A DNA stretch of 64,000 nucleotides from Sympetrum striolatum (GCA_947579665.1 OX388350.1:28615393-28679392), one strand, 5' to 3'; numbered from the stretch's first letter, positions 15,081-25,610 are shown. Notes: generated by a model not told the origin, from the letters alone. A program made the numbers and translations.

Positions 15081-15314
15081 TTGGCACTCAGCCCTTACCT
15101 CTTTCATCTGGTCATGGATGTGCTGGGGGAGAGTAAAAAGGGGGGAGACACCTTGTTATTTGCGGATGAGATTGTTCTTTGTGAGACATCCAGGGAAATA
15201 CTTGAAGAGACACTAGAGATGTGGAGAGAGACGCTGAAGGAAAAAGAGATGAGAATAAGCATGGAGAAGACGGAGTATATGACAACAGGCAGTGTTGAAA
15301 ATGTGATGAGTTAA
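15081..15314 (+). pseudogene. RT palm fragment of the LINE (mutated catalytic motif)
   Basis: This is the longest open piece (77 codons) of the RT core in the LINE at 13771-16866. 'ALSPYLFHLVMDVL' corresponds to the RT block just before the catalytic loop. The catalytic loop itself reads FADE rather than FADD, which removes one of the two essential aspartates. It is followed by 'KEKEMRISMEKTEYM', normal for this LINE type. It ends at a stop where active relatives continue. Confidence 0.8.
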
Positions 15315-15663
15315 CACCGATCGAGAAATTTAAGTTCCTCGGGTCTATAGTGGAGGACAGTTGTGGTTTGGACGAGGAGATCCAACATAGGGTGGGTGGA
15401 AAAATTTGAGGAGGTTGAACGGTGAGCTGTGTGATTAAGCTGTAAAATGAAAGGAATACCGTAAAAGACAGAAGTGAGGCTGGCGATGCCCCATTGGGCA
15501 GAGATGTGGCCAATTACAAAGGCTCATCGTGATAGAATGATGGAAGTGGCAGAAAGGAGGATGCTAAGGTTGATGTGTGGAGTGATGGGGGGAAAAAAAA
15601 TAAGAAATGGGAGCATCAGAGGGACGGTCAAGATAGGATCGCTGGGCAAGAAGGTGCAGGAGA

Positions 15664-16589
15664 GTAAATAGAGGTTGTACGAGCCTCCCGCGAAGAAACA
15701 GATTTCCTTTTGGAAGCGCATACTCAGTCTATTTACCCGCTGCGGAATCAAGAAGACGAGCGAAGACTACAGTGACTCACATGCAACATCCTCGACTGAA
15801 GCTCCCGAGGTTGACGAATGTAAAGAATCAGAAAAGACACAAACATTTGGTGCAGTTCTCCGTTTACGGCGATCTGTATCTTGCCTGTGGCAGTCTAACC
15901 TGCTAATGCTGTCATTTTATAAATTTTTACTTGGCTTAAATAAATACGAATATCATGGTACCTGGACTATATTTATTTCCAAATCACCAATTGCGTTTCT
16001 CTTGGAATATAGAAATAAGATGTTTCTGACTAAATTTGTATAGGGAATAAGGAATGATAAAGGAAATAACATAAAATGGTAGGACTTAGAGGAAAAAGCG
16101 GTTGAGTTTCGGGAGATGTGCCCTCTTTTAGTTCCGAGTCTAACCATCTAGGTGGCAGCAGCGTTTGTTTACTTAAGTGGTACGTGCTGCGACTTTTTCG
16201 GCGCGATTTCGTGAGACGATTTCATTAAAGGTGATTAAAGGAAACCCCTGCAGAGAAACAAACGATGCTGTCACCTAGATGGTTGGACTCGGAACTAAAA
16301 GGGGGCACATTTCCCGAAACTATGCCGAAAAAGCTAAAGAAGCTGTCTCTAATAACGATATGGAATTGAATTAAGAAAGATGCATAATTAGGTGCAGGTG
16401 TGGTATTTGGTAAAGGGAAATAGAATCCCAGAAGTCTTGGAAAACAGATGAAATATTAATTCAACTATAAAATGTTCATTAGGAAAGAAGAGGTTATATG
16501 ATTAAGTAGCGAGAGACTTCTCTTCTCGGTTCATACGCAGAGATATTCGACGAAATCGCTTCCTCGTAGCCGAGGTTGAAATTCAATTC
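15664..16589 (+). pseudogene. Inserted partial copy of the unknown two-exon gene, with 13-bp target duplication
   Basis: 'aaggtgcaggaga' occurs at 15651-15663 and again at 16590-16602, and the LINE protein reads through if everything between is removed. The insert therefore landed in the LINE. From about 15675 it is homologous to exon 2 of the gene at 18747-19404: the frame keeps 'YEPPAKKQISFWKRIL', 'LFTRCGIKKTS' and a Ser/Thr-rich tail. Homology continues past the shared 'aataaatacgaat' signal (about 15938) for hundreds of bases, down to the block 'cgaaatcgcttcctcg' that also ends the other copy near 21.6 kb. It is 5'-truncated, has no poly(A) tail, and contains a 227-bp MITE. Retroposition is suggested by the duplication length but not proven. 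Confidence 0.7.
16100..16326. mobile_element. 227-bp MITE with 65-bp inverted arms and 8-bp target duplication
   Basis: Arms 16106-16170 and 16256-16320 are near-perfect reverse complements. The extreme ends 'ggttgagtttcggg' and (reversed) 'ggcatagtttcggg' are also similar. 'gaaaaagc' flanks both sides (16092-16099, 16327-16334). The paralogous sequence near 20.49 kb has a single 'gaaaaagc' and no insert, which is a natural empty site. An 8-bp duplication with ends starting GG could fit a Merlin-, P- or hAT-type family. Confidence 0.8.
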
Positions 16590-16592
16590 AAG

Positions 16593-16829
16593 GTGCAGGA
16601 GACTAGATTGAGATGGTGTAGCCATGTGGAAAGGAGGATTGGGGAGTATCTTGGGAAAAGAGCGGAAGAGCTTGAGATAGCCCGGAAAAGGAAAAGAGGC
16701 AGGCCCAAGCTCAGGTGGAGAGACAAAGTGGAGAAGGATATGAAGGAGAAAGGCTGGACTCTGCAGATTGCCTTGAACCGTGAGGGCTGGAGAAGAGAAA
16801 TTAAAGAAGGAAACGCCAACCCTGTTTGA
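16593..16829 (+). pseudogene. C-terminal region of the LINE polyprotein
   Basis: Open for 78 codons with 'RLRWCSHVERR', 'KRKRGRPKLRWRDKVEKDM' and an ending in 'NREGWRREI'. This is the conserved carboxy end of the LINE family described at 13771-16866, separated from the RT core by the 926-bp insertion. Joining the two sides across one copy of the 13-bp duplication restores the expected order 'GKKVQETRLRW'. Confidence 0.85.
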
Positions 16830-17003
16830 CACCGGAATAAGGTGGAGATAAAGAAGAGAAAATTAAGAGCAATTTATTCAGACATTCATTGTTGATATCC
16901 AGATATTGACCTCGCTCAAAGAGATCTTGCAATTTCTTATTAGAATGATTTTAGAGTTCTACGGAATATAATCTGATTTACTCTAGGAACAACGTAATTG
17001 TTG

Positions 17004-17733
17004 ATGGATTTAATCGATCATGCAGCTACGGGGAGATTATGCCTCCTTCGAAGACAAAACCTCCAGTCAGTGAGACGAAGGCTCTCTCCAAGACTGTTAG
17101 AACCATAGAAGAACCCGCTAAGGATCTTGAGCAGCATTCACAATCACCTGAGGAAATCAAAGAAGATGAGAACATTGAAGATTTCGTTAGGAGTATGTTG
17201 CTTGACTGCTTCATAGGCACTTTGAGTAGACTGTTTTCTTTGATTTATCTTAAAAACTATGTCTACTGAGATAATTACTTACTGGTGCCTTATTCTCTCC
17301 CCTAGAAATTACTTTTGCAGGAGAAAAATCGGCCTCGCAGAAAACATATCATAAACGGAAGCTGGAATAGGAGAAATGAATCACAAAAGAAATTACATAT
17401 TGGAAGGAGTTTGAGGAAAAAGCATATGACTCTGCAGCATACTTGCAATTAGTTGTAAATCTTACACAAAGCTGTGGGAAGAGCGATGCCTGTCCCAATA
17501 TTAGGGAAATACGTGGGTCTGGTGATTTCGAAGCCTCAAAGAAAGGTACGATACGAGCCTTCCACGCAGAAGCCGACGAAGTCTACCTGGAGTGGAGATT
17601 CCGTCTCATTACCTGCTGCGCTCGAAAGCAACTGCCGAAACCCAGTTATATATCGACTCACCGACGTTATCCCCGAATGATGCTACGGAAGCAAACGTAT
17701 TCCAAAAGTGTGAAAAATTCGGTCCAGTTCTAG
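17004..17733 (+). pseudogene. Degenerate copy of the unknown two-exon gene
   Basis: It is homologous to the gene at 18747-19404 over both exons, the intron and the region just upstream. The start region 'atggatttaatc' is kept, but one base is missing before the internal ATG at 17039, so the first ATG is out of frame. From 17039 the frame reads 'MPPSKTKPPVSETKA' and then an acidic 'PEEIKEDENIEDFV' block like the intact copy. The splice donor GT at the equivalent position (about 17222) is TT, while the acceptor 'ctctcccctag' (to 17305) survives. Exon 2 carries an inserted stretch, stops and frame changes. It lies immediately after the LINE 3' end. Probably inactive. Confidence 0.75.
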
Positions 17734-18746
17734 ATTTACGAAGCTTTGCCTTTACTTACTGATAGATCGTCATTGAAAATCTATCTTGAGAACGACAACA
17801 TTTGTATAAATATTTGCTTTGCCTAACTAGATTAATGGATATCAACAATGAACGGCTGAATAAATAGTTTTTGTATCCAAGTAAGTATAAATAAGCCATT
17901 CTGATTAGAAGGCTTTCGCTGTGTGTTGATTCCATTGCGTGATAATGCTTTCGGGTTTTCACAGCGTATTCCAAAGTTGGATTGCAAAGTTCCGCCAACA
18001 CTGCCGATGGCTTATTCAGGCGAAGTGGGTATATGCTACGCGATTCTTCCTTATATATGTTGTTTATCTTTGGACCGTTAACTGTTGTCAACTGTTGACC
18101 GTTTCGAATACTTGAATCCCTTAAACCGATTTCGAACGGCCAACGGCAGTGTTGGCGAAACGTTACAATTTGGAACTTTGGAAAACGCTACGTAAACCCG
18201 AAAACATCATATGCTACTTTGTGATCGTTGTTAACGACGTAGCATTAGAGAAAATGTAAAATTCACGTCGACAAAGAATGCCAATGCAAATCCAATTCGA
18301 TACTGAAACAGCAAATACCATGTCACCCGAATCTGATTTGTTTCTTTTGAAACGATTCGTTGCCTCGTGAAATTCTGAAATATTAATTTACGATTTTGAA
18401 ATATGAATATAAAATTACGGTGAAACTAAACAAAAAGAATTTCCGAGATTTGAGTTCATTCAGAATTTTGAGTCCTCACTTGGCAATGAATCGTTGACAT
18501 TCGAGTGATTTTTAATCAGCTCTTTAAATATACGATCGTAGAACAAATTTTTACAACCGTTATTTGTAGACGTGAATTTTATATTCCCGCCAAACCTACG
18601 TCATCGACATTAGCAACGGCTTATTGACTTGGATACAAGAACAATTTATACCGGTGTTCATTATGATTCAGTGACCGACTTTGATCAATTCGTAATAATT
18701 TTAGTTGAATTCTGCGCAATCTCTGTAGAAAAAAACGGGTTTTATT

Positions 18747-19404
18747 ATGGATATAATCAATTATGCTACTGCGGGAGAGACCATGCCTCCTTCTACGTTA
18801 AAACGTCCTGTTAACGAGACGATAAATTACTGCGAACCTATTGTAACTGTGAAAGAAGTCGCAAATTATCTCAAGCTACGTTTGCCACCACCGGAAGAAA
18901 TCGGAGATGACGGGAAAATTGAAGATATAATCACGAGATTGTTGCAAAACTTCGTTCATGACAACGTGAGTAAAGCCTTTTCATTTCGACTTTTTTTATT
19001 TAACTTAAAAACAATGTCTGAGGTAACTGAATTACTTACTGGTATCTTATTCTCTTCTCTAGAAACTCCTTCTGCAGGAGAAAAATCAGCCTCGCAGTAT
19101 ACATGCCATGGACAGAAGCTGGAAATCAGAGCTCTGGGTAGGGCGGTGCGGCAAGACGTATCCCAATATGAAGAAAATACATGCATCTGGCGATTTTGAA
19201 GCCACAAAGAAATATACGGCCGATACGACAAACCCGATTTCTTCACCCGAAACTGCTTACGAGCCTCCCGAGAAGAAACGGACGATGTCTTTTTGGAGGC
19301 GTTTACTCGGTCTATTTACCTGCCGTGGATGCAAGCAGACGAGCGGAGACATTCCGGATTCCAACGACTCACAGGCAATATCCCCGACTGACGCTCAAAA
19401 ATAA
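18747..19404 (+). CDS. Unknown small two-exon protein gene (186 aa predicted)
   Basis: Predicted exon 1 is 18747-18965 (73 codons), a 97-bp GT-AG intron spans 18966-19062 (donor 'gtgagt', acceptor 'ttctcttctctag'), and exon 2 is 19063-19404, phase 0, ending TAA. The ATG at 18747 is chosen because the homologous copy at 17.0 kb aligns from there. Exon 1 is mostly hydrophilic with an acidic 'PPPEEIGDDGKIEDI' segment. Exon 2 is basic, then has 'YEPPEKKRTMSFWRRLL', 'LFTCRGCKQTS' (a CxxC) and a Ser/Asp-rich tail. There is no signal peptide or obvious membrane segment. The exon-2 frame is kept in the inserted copy at 15.7 kb, which argues that it is coding. I recognise no family. It could be a host gene undergoing local duplication or a gene carried by a repeat. 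Confidence 0.6.
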
Positions 19405-19538
19405 TAACTGCAAAGTATTACAAAAGGAAGAAATATTGGGTAAAGTTCGTCATTTACGGTGATCTGCTTCTTGCTTCTGGTAGTTCGCCTTGGAAATCTA
19501 ACTGGGCGACAAGATTTTGATTACTTTTACTTGATCTA

Positions 19539-19544
19539 AATAAA
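19539..19544 (+). other. Putative polyadenylation signal of the unknown gene
   Basis: 'aataaa' lies about 135 bp after the stop, in 'ctaaataaatacgaat'. The same context is conserved in the partial copy at about 15938. Confidence 0.45.
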
Positions 19545-19652
19545 TACGAATAATATCATGGTACCTGTACTATCTTTATTTCCAAATCGCCAATTGTGAT
19601 TCTCAGGATCTATAGAAATAATATATTTTTGACTAAATTTGGATTGGGAGAA

Positions 19653-19830
19653 GGGTGACTATCTTTTTCTTTAGACAAAGCAACATTTGTGACGAAAACA
19701 GTGTTTAAGTGTTAAAAGACCTTGGAAACCAATTGAGCTTGCAAACCAATGATAGCTTGCGATCCGAACGTGAGGGTGACTATCTTTTTCTTGACACAAA
19801 GCAACATTTGCGCCGAAAACGCTGTTTTTC
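19653..19830. repeat. Local tandem duplication
   Basis: A segment starting 'gggtgactatctttttct' and running through 'caaagcaacatttg' to 'gaaaac..tgttt' occurs twice about 121 bp apart, with a few differences. Confidence 0.6.
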
Positions 19831-19856
19831 CTTAGAATTTAAGATTTTTTTTACAT

Positions 19857-19997
19857 ATAACTTTGGCCAAAAGCGGATGGGTTGAGTTGGAGGGCCGGGG
19901 TTCCTTCATTCTTGCTTATTTCTCCGTCATTACATGCGATGTATATGAACGAACACCGCCCACCCAACTCAACCCATCCGCTTTTGGCCAAAGTTAT
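19857..19997. mobile_element. Hairpin element with 34-bp perfect arms
   Basis: Arms 19857-19890 and 19964-19997 are exact reverse complements (core 'ggccaaaagcggatgggt') around a 73-bp loop. This fits a small MITE inserted 3' of the unknown gene. It is absent from the shorter partial copy at 15.7-16.6 kb. No clear target duplication was found. Confidence 0.6.
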
Positions 19998-19999
19998 CT

Positions 20000-22860
20000 T
20001 TAAGTGCAAACTGTGAATTATTAACTTATTCTGTGATTATTAACTCCTAATTCTATATAATATACAGGTTTTTTAGCTATATTTCATCATATCAGGTCAT
20101 TTTTTGGACAATATCCGAGTTTTTTTACCTTCCCACCCAGCACCCCTGTTCACTCCATGCACCCGTATGATAGTGCAATTTGGGAATTTTAGGCTGTTTC
20201 CGAGATGTGAAACTCATCGCTCACCGCTACATCTGGCGTCAAAACGCCATAACTAACAATTCAAACATGGTCTCCGGACGCCATTCTTGTACCTCGGTCA
20301 CTTTCATCGAGATATGTCAGCAACTGCGTTAGGTAGTTACTCGCTATAATTTTTATAATAAACTGCAATGTTTGAAGTATCATCCCTGAAAATTTCATTG
20401 AAATCAGAGCATTTCTAGTGTGAAAAAAAATAAAACGTAAACACCATGAAACAGGAAAATTACCGAAATTACATATTAGAAGGAGTCTGAGGAAAAAGCT
20501 AATAAATCTGTCTCGACTAATGATATGGATTTGAATTAATAAAGAGGCATCATGAGGTGCAGGGAAATAGAATCTCAAAAGTCTTTGATTACAGGTGACA
20601 TATTACTTCGACTATAAAGTATTTATTAGGAAAGAGGATGATATGGTTTCACATAGATAAATTAATTACCAAATCATAGAGAAATGCAATGAGAAAAAGG
20701 ATAGATGTGCCCAAGCATTTTTAAGGAAATGAGGAAATAGGGAAGACGTGTTAAAACCTATTATGAAATCATAACTCTTTAATACAAATGAATGAAAAAT
20801 GCTGTGATAATTTAGAAATGATAAGGTTATTAACAAATTAAAATATTAATTAATAGTAAAGACACTTTTAACCACTGGAATAGAATAGTAGAGCAGAAGA
20901 AGATGAAAGAAGAGTATGAAGAAGAAGGTTTCGACCATAGTATAGATTATTATCAAGATTTTGATAAAAATAATGAAGAAATAGCTGAAGAAGACAAGGC
21001 CCACCCATCACCAAATTATGAATTTGAGTGTAAACATCTTAACAATAGGCAGCAGGTGTTGATGAAATCTCTGAAGAATTATTGCAAAAAGCTTGAGACA
21101 ATATGTAGGATAAGATAAGAGAAAGCTACAAAATAGGGTAATGTCAACTGATTTTACAAAGATTAAAGAGTTGTAAAGAATGTCCGAGAACCATGTCTAC
21201 CTTTATTTCTTGGTAATGTAATATAATAACAAATTGGGAGGATACATTCAATAGTGAGTGTGATATTTATTATCCTGTTTAACATTTGAAGGTCATTGTT
21301 CCTCCTATAGATAATACCGAAAAATTATATTCCGAGTACATATAAATAATTACTGGATTAACAGAAGACGTGAATAAGTTTCTGAGAATTCGCTTAAAAT
21401 GACCTTAAAACAATTTATTTTCTGCGCTCTTTTTCGTTCTTTCCAATTGGGTGCTATTAATTAGAATATTCACCATGAAATGAATATCAGCTACTGATAT
21501 GTATATTAGATATTGATATTGATGAGTAGCAAAAGTCTATCTTTTAACTACGATTGGTATGCAAATATAATCGACGAAATCGCTTCCTCGAGCAGAGGTT
21601 GAGATTCAATTGGATCAAGTATAGCCAATGAGTTGCGTCTTTGGGGTACAGTTTTCTTCCAGATTCCCTTTTAACCAATCGAAAGGAAGGAACCGAGTGA
21701 CTCTCGCTTCCTGCTACATTTATCTTCTTACAAAATTCGAACGCCGTTAGTTTGAGCCATTGTTATTTGCGTCCTTTGAAAAAAAGGAATTTGCGGCGAA
21801 ATAGTGATTTCAATGGATGAGGGATACAGCCAAAGGGGTTGAGGAAAAGGACGAATAAACTCAAAAAAAAGAGGACTAAGTAACTCGATGTCCCGCACAA
21901 TCTCCTATCGCACCATCATCTTTCTCTTCCACCAAGAATTACCAATACATATAGAAAAATATAGCATTCTGTGACTGGTTGTACTTCTATCATTTCGGTC
22001 TTCCAAGAATTATTTTTTTTTAATTCATCAGCTTTTGATCGAGTTTTTTTTATTATAATAACCACTAAAAGGATAATATAAGCCATACCGTTATAAACAT
22101 CATTCACTTTTATTGATTAAATAGTAATTTTAAAATATAAAGCCATTTAAAAGTATTCATGTCAAGGCTGTTTTGTGTCTTATTAATTTTTAATGAAATG
22201 AAACAATGTTTCAAAAATAAAAAGGTAGACACACAATGTTTTATTAAAATGATTTAAAATCATATTCGGTGAATTTATATATTCCTGTTTTATGGGATGC
22301 TTGAGATTTTCAGATTTTCAAATCAACTTTGCGACTACAACAATACGACTCTGACGAAGAATGGATATAATTCTACTCCATCTACACCGTAGCAAATGTA
22401 GTCATTCATTTATTTATCTGAATTAAAATAATAAATATGAATCATTAATCTCTAATGTGAATCATTCCTTTTTACATCTCTTAGTTATTGCATAGTAAAC
22501 GAATCCTAAACAAAATAAAGTTTTCGAAGTGAGGCAAGAATGAAATAGAAAAGGGAGGATGGATGCTTACCATTGCTCAACTTCATCTTCGCTAAGTTCT
22601 ATGTGAATTAATTTTTACTCGAGTATATAAATGTCAAGTTTTGGTACTCGTACTCAATACTCGCCCAAGCATCTCCGAAAGAAGTCGGAAAATGATGGCA
22701 TAGGTCGAGTGCCAGATTAATTACGATACGTTCATCCTAGGCACAGGTAAAGGACACCTCAAGTTGATTATCCTTTTTTAAGAATGACAACGACATACCT
22801 TTTGCAAAGGATTATCTTGGAGATGTTTACAGTCTTACCAACCTAAAATCTCGTATTCGG
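20000..22860. other. 3' flank of the duplicated unit, then intergenic DNA
   Basis: About 20460-20640 and 21563-21612 match the 3' part of the inserted copy at 16.3-16.59 kb, so the duplicated unit around the unknown gene extends to about 21612. The sequence between is not shared. From 21.6 to 22.86 kb nothing recognisable was seen. Confidence 0.45.
20903..21118 (+). CDS. Short acidic open frame, doubtful
   Basis: Open for 71 codons, rich in Glu and Asp in the first half ('MKEEYEEEGFDHSIDYYQDF') and basic towards the end. It is preceded by 'agagcag', which could act as a weak splice acceptor. It lies within the 3' flank of the duplicated unit but is not present in the other copies. No family was recognised, and chance is a real alternative. 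Confidence 0.15.
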   Translation: MKEEYEEEGFDHSIDYYQDFDKNNEEIAEEDKAHPSPNYEFECKHLNNRQQVLMKSLKNYCKKLETICRIR

Positions 22861-22869
22861 TGATCGGGA

Positions 22870-23412
22870 ACCTCCCACTCTTTTTTTCTTACTTAAAGAT
22901 ACCTAATTGTCTATGTTATATGCAATTTTGACTAGTAAATACTGCATGCATTATTTTGATACTGTTTTTTTATATTATTCTTTTATTTTTCCTCATAATG
23001 TACTTTATGGATGAAAATCCATGTACGTTTTCCTTGTTTTTCTATTTTGTTTTTCATGTTACTTTGTATATTGCTATCTCTTTTTTAAATGTGAACTGAT
23101 CCTTATTTATATATTGCATGTAAGTACTTATTGGTGGTGTATTTATTTATTTTTGAATGTTTTTCTCTTTTCTTATCTTTTAGCTATTACTATCGGTAGG
23201 TTTGCGCAGGTTTTTCACACCCCCCCTTCTTTGTTGGCGTTCTCCTGCAGTGGATCTTTTTTCCTAAGAATCTCTTAGGTTTTTTACATCCACAATTCTT
23301 CTAATTATTTCTACTTCTTATTTTATAATTAATGACGATGGGTTAGATGGAAGAAGATACTTTTCAGTCTCCATCTCGCTCAAATAGAGACGATTTATTA
23401 TTATTATTATTC
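22870..23412 (+). mobile_element. 3' untranslated end of a LINE with (ATT)n tail
   Basis: The segment ends in 'ttcagtctccatctcgctca' and then a (TTA)n run at about 23395-23412. It includes 'ggtttgcgcaggtttttcac' and 'cctgcagtggatctttttt'. The same landmarks in the same order occur antisense at 24.0-24.1 kb and 35.6-36.1 kb, and the terminal part at 53.2 kb and 56.0 kb. This defines a LINE family by its tail. The short open frame at 23021-23278 is inside this tail and is not a gene. Confidence 0.65.
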
Positions 23413-23862
23413 AGTAACAACGTAAGATTCTCGGGATTCGACGAATGAATCGTGTACCCGTGAGCTGTAGAAAGTACAGTGCAAGGTGTTACGTTTTGTT
23501 AAAAATGCTACGTAAAAAAGAAAGCATTACAGAAGTGCTCTCAGACGCAGGATCGAAATCTTTGAAAGAAAAGAGATTAGAATCCAGGCTGCGATTGCTT
23601 GATACGAGTATATTCAAGGAGAGTGCATGCATTTTCGAAAGACGTAACCGGTATAACGCGACCCTTCCCTGCTACTTCGGCCGAGCCGATAATGAACGTA
23701 AATTAAGAGAAATAGATGCTAAGGCAAGTCGTTTAATATATCATTCTTTCCACGAATGATACGCGATAATAACCGACTAAAATTCAATTCAAACGACTGG
23801 TGTTTACCCTGCTATACGCAGAAAGGCGGCTAGTAGGATATTAATGTAGATGTAGATGAAGA
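23413..23862 (+). mobile_element. 5'-truncated CR1/Jockey-like LINE fragment with (GATGTA)n tail
   Basis: Broken reading frames give 'ESITEVLSDAGSKSLKEKRL' and 'NERKLREIDAKASRL', matching the fragments at 3.5 and 30.5 kb. It ends in 'gaaaggcggct' and 'attaatgtagatgtagatg', the same microsatellite-like tail as at 30.93-30.96 kb. It starts directly after the (TTA)n tail of the preceding LINE. Confidence 0.75.
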
Positions 23863-24023
23863 TTTCTAATCTACACCAATCTCAAAATTATGCATCATCT
23901 ATAACGCAGAAGTCTTTTCTTCCATCAAACCTTTCATCAATGATATTATAAACATAAGTTGTGTGTCGGTAAATAGAGATAGAAAGGAAACGTTTACAAG
24001 GAGTGGATTAAAAAACCTAAGGT

Positions 24024-24417
24024 GATATCTAAGGAAAAAAGATCCACTACAGGAAAACACCCAAATAGAATGGAGGTGTGAAAACCCGCGCAAACCTACT
24101 GATAGTACAAGCAAAAAGAAGTAAAAAATCTGATGTGGCCAGCACATGACTTTCTCCATATATAAGATGTAATTATTTATCTACGACAGTATTTTCGATC
24201 TCTATATTCAATATAAACTTGATATCTAAGGAAAAAAGATCCACTACAGGAAAACACCCAAATAGAATGGAGGTGTGAAAACCCGCGCAAACCTACTGAT
24301 AGTACAAGCAAAAAGAAGTAAAAAATCTGATGTGGCCAGCACATGACTTTCTCCATATATAAGATGTAATTATTTATCTACGACAGTATTTTCGATCTCT
24401 ATATTCAATATAAACTT
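24024..24417. repeat. Perfect 197-bp head-to-tail tandem duplication
   Basis: Units 24024-24220 and 24221-24417 look identical base for base. Each unit contains an antisense LINE 3' piece ('ggaaaaaagatccactacag', 'aacccgcgcaaacctactga') joined to the start of another repeat ('aaaatctgatgtggccagca'). It is either a very recent duplication or an assembly artefact. Confidence 0.8.
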
Positions 24418-24640
24418 GGATGATAAGTGATTAATTTATATCTTATTATCTTTTACGTCACAAACATTATTCCGAAAACTAATCAACTCTAACGACACCA
24501 ACCAAAGTGCTATAAATGAAATTTGGTGTTGATACGACAAATAGTTTTTATGTTAGAGCGCCCACAAAGTACATAATCAGTAACTTCCGGTTTACCAGTA
24601 TTTCACGAATAACTCCTAAACAATCAGTGATACAAAAATA
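24320..24640. repeat. Fragment of the 'gtggccacac' dispersed repeat family
   Basis: It begins with 'aaatctgatgtggccagcac' and continues through 'gagcgcccacaaag', 'acttccggtttaccag' and 'gaataactcctaaacaatca'. The same landmarks occur in the copies at 42.3, 47.4, 57.4 and 58.1 kb. Confidence 0.6.
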
Positions 24641-24659
24641 TGTAAAGGAAAAAGAAAGT

Positions 24660-25610
24660 AATAAAAGCTATGTATAACATGGAAATTACAAAAGAAATAG
24701 TTATGGTTTGCTGTTGTAAAGGTAGAAATTTGAAACTTTCGTGTTATTTTTTCAATTTAGTTTAACTTTACATCGCCGCTTATTCTTTGTTGCTAACTGT
24801 GACGGTATTGCATAATACATATGTATGTTATAAGGTCACACATAAGCAAAAGAAAGCCGTCAGGATCCGAGCCCAAGCGAGTAAATTCTCAGTATCTCAT
24901 GCGGATATTTCCAAAAAGGGAATTGCATGGTCTTGTCGATACCTCTGTCTCGACGCTTCTCAGAAATTTAAATGGAAAATACCGCTATGAAAATACAGTC
25001 ATGTGACTGGGAAACTTGGCGAACTCGTTCTCTATTTCGACATCCGCCCGTTCTTCGCCGTCTCGTATAATTTATTTAACACTTGCTCCTCGTATTTCAA
25101 TCGAGTGCGTTAATTTTCATACCGCGACGCCATTGTTCAAACATGTAAACAACTTTCTTTGCGGCGTTCCTGACACCCCTTTCGGAATTAGATGCTGCTT
25201 GGTGGTGAGACAAAATGGCTCTCTCTAACTGATGTAAAAGGTGGAGTGTAAATCGATTTGTAGGGATCTTTCAGGTCAGTAACGGAGGAGAGACATGGAT
25301 AGAGTTAAAAAGCGGAATAGAGGAACCACATTATATTGCACGAGAGGATCACAAGCACAAGTTAAAAATGAGGAAACAAAGAACTGATATCGTCAAGTAT
25401 TCTTATATAAATAGAGGGGCCAAAGAATAGAATGTTTTGCCTGAAGAGGTCTTCAAAATCTTGCCAGAAAGTAGAAAGGAGTTCAAAATACAATTTTCGA
25501 ATACTGTTTTTGGATATATGTTGTTTATTTATTTATTTTGGAATATATGCTTGATTTATGTTGTTCATAGACAATGGATGGAGCTGCCACCAGAAGAAAT
25601 TCTACTATCA
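24660..25610. other. Non-coding stretch, no supported gene
   Basis: Short open frames only. Nothing recognisable was seen. Confidence 0.4.

Larger units (their letters stand above)
13771..16866 (+). mobile_element. 5'-truncated non-LTR retrotransposon (LINE), nested with later insertions
   Basis: The plus strand carries, in several disrupted frames, the endonuclease-RT linker, RT and C-terminal region of the LINE type often annotated as 'endonuclease-reverse transcriptase' or 'craniofacial development protein 2-like'. Motifs include 'GNYKGIKLMSH' (about 14745), 'FGFMPGRSTTDAI' (about 14845), 'ALSPYLFHLVMDVL' with 'LLFADEIVL' (15081-15180) and the terminal 'LRWCSHVERR ... KRGRPKLRWRDKV' (16600-16740). 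The usual FADD catalytic motif reads FADE, and stops and frameshifts are frequent, so the element is inactive. A 9-bp direct repeat 'gagcaattt' (13762-13770 and 16867-16875) brackets it as a target duplication. It is interrupted at 13857-14233 and 15664-16589. Confidence 0.85.

Noticed and set aside
15112..15751. Long minus-strand frames opposite the LINE
   Set aside because: They are antisense to the RT core and C-terminal region and have Ser/Pro/Leu-rich composition. The plus-strand reading has recognisable RT motifs.
18747..19199. Unspliced 150-codon reading through the 97-bp intron
   Set aside because: The intron is not a multiple of three, and the reading leaves the exon-2 frame that is conserved in the other copies. 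The GT-AG splice restores it.
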